From Lolium rigidum (lineage: Eukaryota; Streptophyta; Magnoliopsida; Poales; Poaceae): a stretch of DNA of 64,000 nucleotides. Numbering within the stretch: the first letter of the stretch is position 1; every line of letters starts with the position of its first letter. Shown piece after piece: positions 58,194-64,000 of the stretch. The DNA lies in NCBI RefSeq assembly GCF_022539505.1, contig NC_061512.1:249504510-249568509 (forward strand). Reading direction: 5' to 3'. The position numbers and the translations under genes were made by a program. The notes under the pieces were generated by a model, which saw only the letters and a list, made by a program, of their open reading frames with translations, made no database searches and was not told the origin of the DNA.

Positions 58194-58497
58194 TGATATA
58201 CCTGAGTAGTATAGAGCCGAGCAGCGTAGTGGCATACTTAAATAAGTTGCTGAGCTCTTTTCATATCTAAGTTGGTTTGTATTAGTACCTTATGTTGTAG
58301 GGTGTTCTCATCGGACCTGTGAGAATACCAACTTGTTAAGACCATGATTGTAATATATTATCGAGTGTTATGACCTGCAATGTTTCTGTTGTACCACTCT
58401 GAGGGATGTGATATTTGTGAAGAAGTCCCTTCATGAAGATCATATCAACGACTTGTATACTACAACATGCAGTGGTATGCTGGGTCACCGCACATGC

Positions 58498-58920
58498 CTA
58501 GGCATGATCGAACGAATATTCTTACAAGCGTGTGATGTAAAAACGTAATCCAAAGTCCAAACACGTTTAGTGTGTACATGTGCATCATGCAATGCATACA
58601 CGTGCTTAGATTGTTCATAAATGGAAAAGACACTCTCATGGTGACCTAAGACTGTTCCAACTGGCGTAAAGTGCACGTCACACATTTTTCCATTTTATGA
58701 GCATTTTAATCAGAGACATTTAAAGGACAAAGCGTTTTCTCATTAAAGGACTGCGTTTGGCTATATACTACTGGTTTTTAAAATGTGTTTTAAATGATTT
58801 CTAAGATATCAAAAAATTCTGACAAAAAATGTCTCCCATAAAACTCAACTTTATATGTGTTCACAAAGTCATTTAAAGAAAAACCTATATTTTTTCTATA
58901 TGCTCACAAAGTTGTTTAAC
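58498..58920. other. intergenic, no gene seen
   Basis: AT-rich sequence resuming after the Gypsy insertion. A weak earlier copy of the next tandem unit starts near 58860. Confidence 0.4.
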
Positions 58921-59420
58921 GAAAAAATCGATATTTTTGTGTCATTTGTAAAAATATAAAATTCCGTGCTTATAAAAAGTTTTTCAAGAGACATTTATTT
59001 ATCTTTTTTTGCACAGTACATAAACGAGGTGTTAGTTTTCCATAAAACTTGGCGTGCAACCAAAATATCAAGATATATGTGCGAAATTTTGTGCTCGGTA
59101 TTTGCTAGATATTTAAAGTGTTTTCTCGGGTGGAAGGAGCCTATGCACCCAATATCAAAAGTGAACTACAGGAAAAATCGATATTTTTGTATCATTTGTA
59201 AAAAGATAAAATTCCGTGCTTATAAAAAGTTCTTCAAGAGAAATTTATTTATCTTTTTCTGCATGGGACATAAACGATGTTAGTTTTCCATAAAACTTGG
59301 CGTGGAAACAAAATGTCAAGATGTATGTGCGAAATTTTGTGCTCGGTATTTGCTAGATATATAAAGTGTTTTCTCGGGTGGAAGGAGCCTATGTACCCAA
59401 CATCAAAAGTGAACTACAGA
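58921..59420. repeat. 250-bp tandem duplication
   Basis: GAAAAAATCGATATTTTTGT at 58921 and GGAAAAATCGATATTTTTGT at 59171 start two colinear units. Each ends in ATCAAAAGTGAACTACAG. They differ at scattered bases, so the duplication is not recent. A retroposon sits at the end of the second unit. Confidence 0.88.
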
Positions 59421-59993
59421 TGACCCAAGGCAATTGGATCTCGGCTCGTGCCTCTTGCCGGCGCCGCCGTTGATCGCCTCGTCTTTGTGGCCTTTGGGCC
59501 ATGGAGGCGCGGTGGATCTCGGCTCTCGTCGATGGGAGGGCTCCGCTCCCTATTTCGAGGGATTCGTTCTTCATTTTTAGGGTCAAGGTTTGTAGGGGCG
59601 GCGCTCAGGTGGTGGTGGGGGCGTCTCATGCAATAAGGTCTTTCCGGCTTCAACCCCATCTCGGCGGCAACATCGAGAGGCTTGTGGGAGTGGTGTGGTC
59701 TTTGACGATTTCGTCTGGCTGTGGGGATCTTCGGATTGTCAAGGAGCTTCAGTTCTTCCTTCTTCTTCGTCTCTGGGACGGATGTGATCTTTTTGACCCG
59801 TTCGGCGACTTCCCGTCCGCAACCAACAACGTCAGACCGACTCAGGGAGGAACGGCAGCGACGGTGCGCCGTCGACATGGTCTGGAGGTTGAAGATGAAG
59901 GGCTTCTCAAGAACCTCATTGTAATTTTCGTTTTTCTTGGGGTGCTTTGTACTGTTCGTTATTTTTTTTAATGCCAAAGTCCTATTCGCAAAA
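59421..59993 (+). mobile_element. LINE-type retroposon, about 570 bp
   Basis: The insert ends in a short A-run (TATTCGCAAAAAAA) and is bounded by AAAAGTGAACTACAGA (59405-59420) and AAAAGTGAACCTACAGA (59994-60010), a 16-bp target duplication with one extra C. The interior is GC-rich then AT-rich, like the retroposon at 12449, but of another family. Open frames on both strands have no RT or endonuclease motif. Confidence 0.75.
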
Positions 59994-60099
59994 AAAAGTG
60001 AACCTACAGATAATTAACTTGGTTATTGCTTTATATGCATACAATAAATCATCAAATTACAATTCAATAAAAGTGTATTTTTAAAGTTTTTGCAATGTA

Positions 60100-60145
60100 A
60101 TGACTTTTTTTGAATAGCCGTGGCAACGCACGGGCATTCAACTAG
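60100..60145 (+). mobile_element. Helitron 3' terminus
   Basis: CCGTGGCAACGCACGG (60118-60133) forms a short stem-loop (CCGTG/CACGG), followed by GCATTCAACTAG ending at 60145 with T after it. A hairpin about 8-10 bases before CTRR, with insertion before T, is the Helitron 3' signature, and GCAACGCACGGGC is common in grass Helitron ends. The 5' end was not located. Confidence 0.65.
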
Positions 60146-61204
60146 TGTAAAATAGCATTCTGATTCTCAAGATTGCAAATAAAATGTACAAAACATTCTT
60201 ACAACTCTCGGTAGCATATGTGCAAACAAGTACCAGGCAAAATCTATAGAATTGCTGCTGTAGGTTCTATTCACGTGTGAACACCGTCAGGTGGAAGCGG
60301 GCGTGGTGACCAGCAACGGTGGCACTAGTTGTGTATGCCACCGTTGCTCATGCCCTAACAGGACCAAGCCCAAGCGGCGTTGCTCAGCCATTGCTGCTTC
60401 TTGTGCGACTTAATTTGTAGTAGGAGCAGCTTCATTATCTGAGGGGCGCAGTACCAGCAGGAGAAAGAGACAGGAAAAGTCACCAACCAGATCATCACGA
60501 TGGTGAAATTGCAGAAAGAGATTCATCGCCCATCGTGATGCGAGTGAACTTTTCAGCGCCTAATAATTGTACTGCTCGGTAGCGCTTCCTGTGAAGGAAT
60601 GGCTGCACTTTCTGACGACTTCGACAACGCTCAAATTTAACCAGCGACGGGAGGTTAGCTCTCGGGAGGCCGGTAGAGGAGGCTTTCAGCTGAGGAAACC
60701 AGGAGCCGGGGCGTCCTGCAGGGAGACCAGAGGTTGTCGCGGCGGCGCACTTTGTCCGGGTCGGCGCGTGAGCTGCGAGAGATGGGGCGGAGCATGGGGA
60801 GGACCGCCATGGGCGAGGAGGCGCCGGCGGAAGCACGGCCGGCATCGAAGAGGTGCGGCCGAGGTCCACCGCTGTCGAGGCGGTGCGGGGGATGGCCGGG
60901 ATGCGAGGGCCCCGGCCGGAGGTGCGCGCGTAGGGGCGGCGGCACGGCTGGAAGGAGGCGGGTGGCGGGGATGGCTGGCGGGAGCTGCCCGCGCGGAAGC
61001 GCGGCCGGAAGGAGGCGGGTGGCGGCTTGGCCGATGGGAGCTGCCGCGCGCGCGGCGCGCTGCAAGGAGACGGGTGTTGGCCGGCGGGAGCTTGCCATGG
61101 TGGATGAAGCACGGGAGGTAGGTGGGGAATTTGGAGTTTTTCTTATCTAACCGGTTCGGTGGTATTTTCGATCGGGAATCTCTTATAAGGGTCGGTTGAT
61201 GCTC
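60146..61204. other. intergenic with GC-rich block, no gene supported
   Basis: 60312-60348 is a 13-bp perfect inverted repeat with an 11-base loop. 60650-61120 is strongly GC-rich with open frames on both strands (138 codons plus, up to 250 minus) built of Arg, Gly, Pro and Ala. They show no family resemblance and look like GC-driven artefacts, though a captured first exon is possible. The minus strand reads MGDESLSAISPS just before a stop near 60495. Confidence 0.35.
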
Positions 61205-61239
61205 GAATATTATTCGAGCACCGGTTTCGGAATAGTGCG

Positions 61240-61303
<64 letters not shown>

Positions 61304-61336
61304 AAGCACTATTCTGCAACCGGTTGCAGAATAATA
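61205..61336. repeat. inverted arms around a (TA)n microsatellite
   Basis: GAATATTATTCGAGCACCGG (about 61206) on the left and CAACCGGTTGCAGAATAATA (about 61317) on the right are imperfect inverted repeats. Both are linked to GCACTATTC-type text, and they flank a TA run of about 29 units at 61243-61300. The right arm leads into repeat copy B. Confidence 0.7.
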
Positions 61337-64000
61337 TTCTGAGCACCGACTTGAACTTTTCTGGACACAAGGTTGAACTTCCCGGATAACAGGGTTCAAC
61401 TTTCTGTCGAACTTACCTGAACTTCCCGTTTTCTTCAAAGCTACTAATTATACTTTGAATTTCTAAACCATTTGTTGAAACTATGCAAGTGATATACCGT
61501 TGGATAGATAATGAAAAACCGCAACTTTTTCATGTTCACACTTTTCGCAAATTTTACACGGTTTAAATTTAATTTTGAAAATACCAAAACGCCTCTATGT
61601 GGCCAGAAAACGAACTTTTAGTTCAATTTTCGAATCCCTTATCGAAACTGTGCAAATGATATACCGTTGGATAGCTAATGAAATTGCGCAACTTTTTCAT
61701 GTTTTAAGTTTTTTCAAAATCCTCACAGTTTTTGAACAATTTTGAAAATACCGAAATTCGAACGTACTCAAAAAACGAGCGGACAGTAATTTGGATGAAT
61801 TTTTTCAACCGTTTGTCGGAATGATGCAAATGATATGGCGTTGGAAAGCTATGGACTAGGCGCAACTTTCTTATTTTGAATGTTTCTCTAATTCCTTATA
61901 GTTTAAGAGAATAACTCGAATTACTGTCCGCCCGTTTTATGTGATGGACACCGAACGATTTTACCGCGATTTTCATTCAGTATATTTAAACAATAGAAAT
62001 GATATACGGTTTGAAAGGTGTCAAAAATGCGCATCTTTTTCATATCTACCATTTTTGTGAAATCTAAACATTTTAAAACTAATTTTGGAAGTTTTGAAAT
62101 CATGTTTCCGATATACTTTGTGAGATGACGACTTGAATTTGATGTACTAGATCCATTTATTTGTTGTGAAATGATATAGGTAATGAAATTAGACACATAC
62201 TCTACCATATTAAGGTTTTGGTGACAACTGTTGAGGTGTTCGGTGATCAAATCGACGAGATTTGCACAATAGATTTCCGTCCTGTAAAAACAGAGCGTTG
62301 AACTTCCCTCGACATGAACTTGCACTTCTTGGGAAACGCGGGTTGTACTTCTCGGCGCTGTTTCACGAAAGTTTTCAGTAAAATGACTACAATTTTCTCG
62401 TACGGTGTCCGTTTGAGGTCCACGACCACACAAAATGCTCAGCACAACCACGCGCACATGAACTTCTCGCGACATGTCCTTGTACTTCTTGGCCTTCGTG
62501 GTTGTACTTACTGGAAATGTTTTGATACTAGTGTGTTTTACAAAAACTAGCATGTGCTTCGAAATGATAAATTTAGATTGTCCCTATATTCTATTTTAGA
62601 GATTCTGCACTTCCCGGATATTAATATTTGAACTTCACAACGTTGCTATGTGAACTTATGTGGGGGTATTTTCTTCATGTAATTACCGCTTGTACTTCAT
62701 GTTGTCTCCGCCTGTACTTCTCGGAATCACTTCTCGTACTTCCTTGCAAGTGACAGGATTATTTTATTTTTTCTACATTTGGACTTTGTCGGGTTTCTTG
62801 TACTTCCTATATTAAGTGGGTGTATTTCTCGTATCGAATGGTTGTACTTCTCATTGTCAAGTATATGAACTTATTTTTGGGTGATGGGATTTTTTTTTTT
62901 TTTGCTATGTGAACTTATGTGAGCTTCCCCGCAAAAACAGAGCACTAAACTTCCCTCGACATGAGCTTGTACTTTTCGGGCAATGCGGTTGTACTTCTCG
63001 GCGCGATTCATAAAGTGTTCAGTAAAACAACTATAATTTTCTTTTGCAATTCCAAAACCAACCCTTTGTACTTCCCTTAGTCACCGCTTGTACTTTTGGA
63101 AATCACCGCCTCTACTTCCCGTGAGGTAAATAATTAGATGATTTTTATTAATTTTTTACCACTTTTAGGTGTACTCTGAACTTCCTAGAAGAGAAGCCTT
63201 GTAATTTCTAAACCTGATGTCTTGTACTTTCGACGCTATTACTTGTACTTCCCAGTAGACATTTTAATTACCAAGAAGGTTTATATGGAATGAGAACTAG
63301 TTTAATATTCTGAGGACCAACTTGAACTTCTGCGGACAACGGGTTGTACTTAACAGAATGATAGACCCAAACTTCTTTGAATTTAGCTGAACTTCACTTT
63401 TGTATTTATCATGTAGGCATGAATTGTACTCCTAGAAATCACTGATTGGCGCACAAAAATCGCAAATAATTCTCGCATACCGTTTTCTAATTTTAATATT
63501 TCATGGGCATATAATTGGAATATTTTTTTTTGTTTTTTCTAGCGGGAGGTGTACTTACTGGTGACAAGTTATTACACTTCTCCGTACTAATCTTTTGTAC
63601 TTACGCGAACCAATTTCGTGTAATTCTTAATGAAGAATTGTCTTTTTAGGAACGAAAAATTTCATTGCCCAAATTATTTATTAATCATCTAGATCTCATT
63701 GCCCAAACTAACAAGTTGTACTTGTCTGTACTGCATCTTTTATCGAGCGATTGCACTTTCCTGTACTGCCAGAAAAAATACGAGATACAGAGAAAAACAA
63801 AACAGGTCTGAGTTGGGAGGCCATGTCACCGACTCGTCGGCGCTGGATGCAGCAGCAAGACAGGGGCGTCAGGGGAGAAGGAGGCAGGGTCTAGTGCTGC
63901 AGGATGGAGGCAGGGGCTTCGGCCTCAGGACCCAGCGTGGTGCCGCGGCACAGAAGGTCGGGAGACGGCCGTTCGTGGCGTCGATTTGGTGGCGGGCGGC
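61337..64000. repeat. dispersed repeat rich in TTGTACTTC / GAACTTCCC, copy B (runs off the window)
   Basis: Colinear with copy A at 38966 from TTCTGAGCACCGACTTGAAC onward, including the ATGATATACCGTTGGATAG segments at 61490-61860 and GACACCG text near 61947. Later parts (62880-63760) are rearranged relative to copy A but keep the TTGTACTTC motif. The last 190 bases become GC-rich, possibly the start of a captured gene or promoter. No protein was recognised. Confidence 0.7.

Larger units (their letters stand above)
42365..58492 (+). mobile_element. complete Ty3/Gypsy LTR retrotransposon (chromovirus, Tekay/Del-like), 16.1 kb
   Basis: Two long LTRs (42365-47278 and 53568-58492) flank a 6.3-kb interior. 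The exact 5-bp duplication catgc lies at 42360-42364 and 58493-58497. The interior holds, in order, a primer binding site, an extra pre-gag open frame, gag, protease, reverse transcriptase, RNase H, integrase with chromodomain-like tail, and a polypurine tract. The order PR-RT-RH-IN is Gypsy-type. The chromodomain-like end and the roughly 5-kb LTRs suggest the Tekay/Del lineage; family name not asserted. Eleven frame breaks interrupt gag-pol, most at CAG/CTG trinucleotides, and LTR differences cluster there too. The long AT-rich LTR stretch 45241-45720 is identical by eye in the other LTR. Insertion is therefore probably recent. Confidence 0.95.
53568..58492 (+). repeat. 3' LTR, 4,925 bp
   Basis: Colinear with the 5' LTR over its whole length. 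Differences are mostly single-base indels or changes where one copy has CAG or CTG and the other has CGAG, CAAG, CG, CCG or TCG. It ends CACCGCA at 58492, followed by the catgc target duplication. Confidence 0.95.

Noticed and set aside
60655..61438. Long GC-rich open frames on both strands (up to 250 codons)
   Set aside because: Composition is Arg/Pro/Gly/Ala on both strands, with no motif, and the minus frame runs into the TA repeat; GC-driven artefact is more likely.
1..64000. tRNA genes or microRNA precursors
   Set aside because: I looked for tRNA A/B boxes and long hairpins by eye and found only MITE palindromes; a covariance search could not be run here.

Overview
The window looks like nuclear DNA from a large grass genome, most likely Triticeae (wheat, barley, Aegilops or rye group). 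The basis is the density and nesting of transposable elements, the grass-type CACTA, Mutator, Harbinger, Stowaway and hAT termini, an LTR beginning TGATACGTCTCC, and captured grass gene fragments. No intact host gene with a convincing uninterrupted coding sequence is visible. Nearly everything that can be named is a mobile element, a tandem repeat, or a gene piece carried or broken by one. Element borders were set by eye from terminal repeats and target-site duplications (TSDs), many of them exact.

Layout. 1-3370: 3' part of a CACTA transposon with a broken multi-exon gene and a dense TTTGCCGTG subterminal array. 3940-7745: non-autonomous LTR element on the minus strand (181-bp LTRs, TSD ttaat), itself split by a 1.6-kb solo LTR (5097-6696, TSD tacac). 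8115-8443: Harbinger-type MITE. 9177-11208: larger Harbinger-type element carrying a decayed gene (TSD tta). 12449-13353: LINE-type retroposon with a 15-bp TSD. 14825-23199: CACTA element with a captured 3'-5' exonuclease gene and a ~158-bp tandem array. That array is split by a 5.1-kb Mutator element (16754-21829, 9-bp TSD), which carries a spliced XS-type zinc-finger gene copy. 25-28 kb: MITEs, a LINE relic and tiny retroposition scars. 29114-32250: CACTA element (TSD tac) carrying exon-like pieces, one clearly from DAHP synthase. 33143-33512: Tourist-like MITE. 37276-38885: an unknown minus-strand gene cut by a 1.1-kb hAT element (8-bp TSD). 38966-41750 and 61337-64000: two copies of a repeat rich in TTGTACTTC/GAACTTCCC.

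42365-58492 is a complete 16.1-kb Ty3/Gypsy chromovirus-like element with unusually long 4.9-kb LTRs (TSD catgc). It has an extra open frame before gag, then gag, protease, reverse transcriptase, RNase H, integrase and a chromodomain-like tail. Its frame breaks and almost every difference between its LTRs sit at CAG/CTG (CWG) sites, while AT-rich LTR stretches are identical. This points to consensus error at methylated CHG sites rather than age, so the element may really be young and intact.

The genes do not form a pathway. The window is a layered record of insertion and gene capture: CACTA, Mutator and Harbinger elements each carry host-derived exons, and hAT, Gypsy and LINE insertions cut into older layers.
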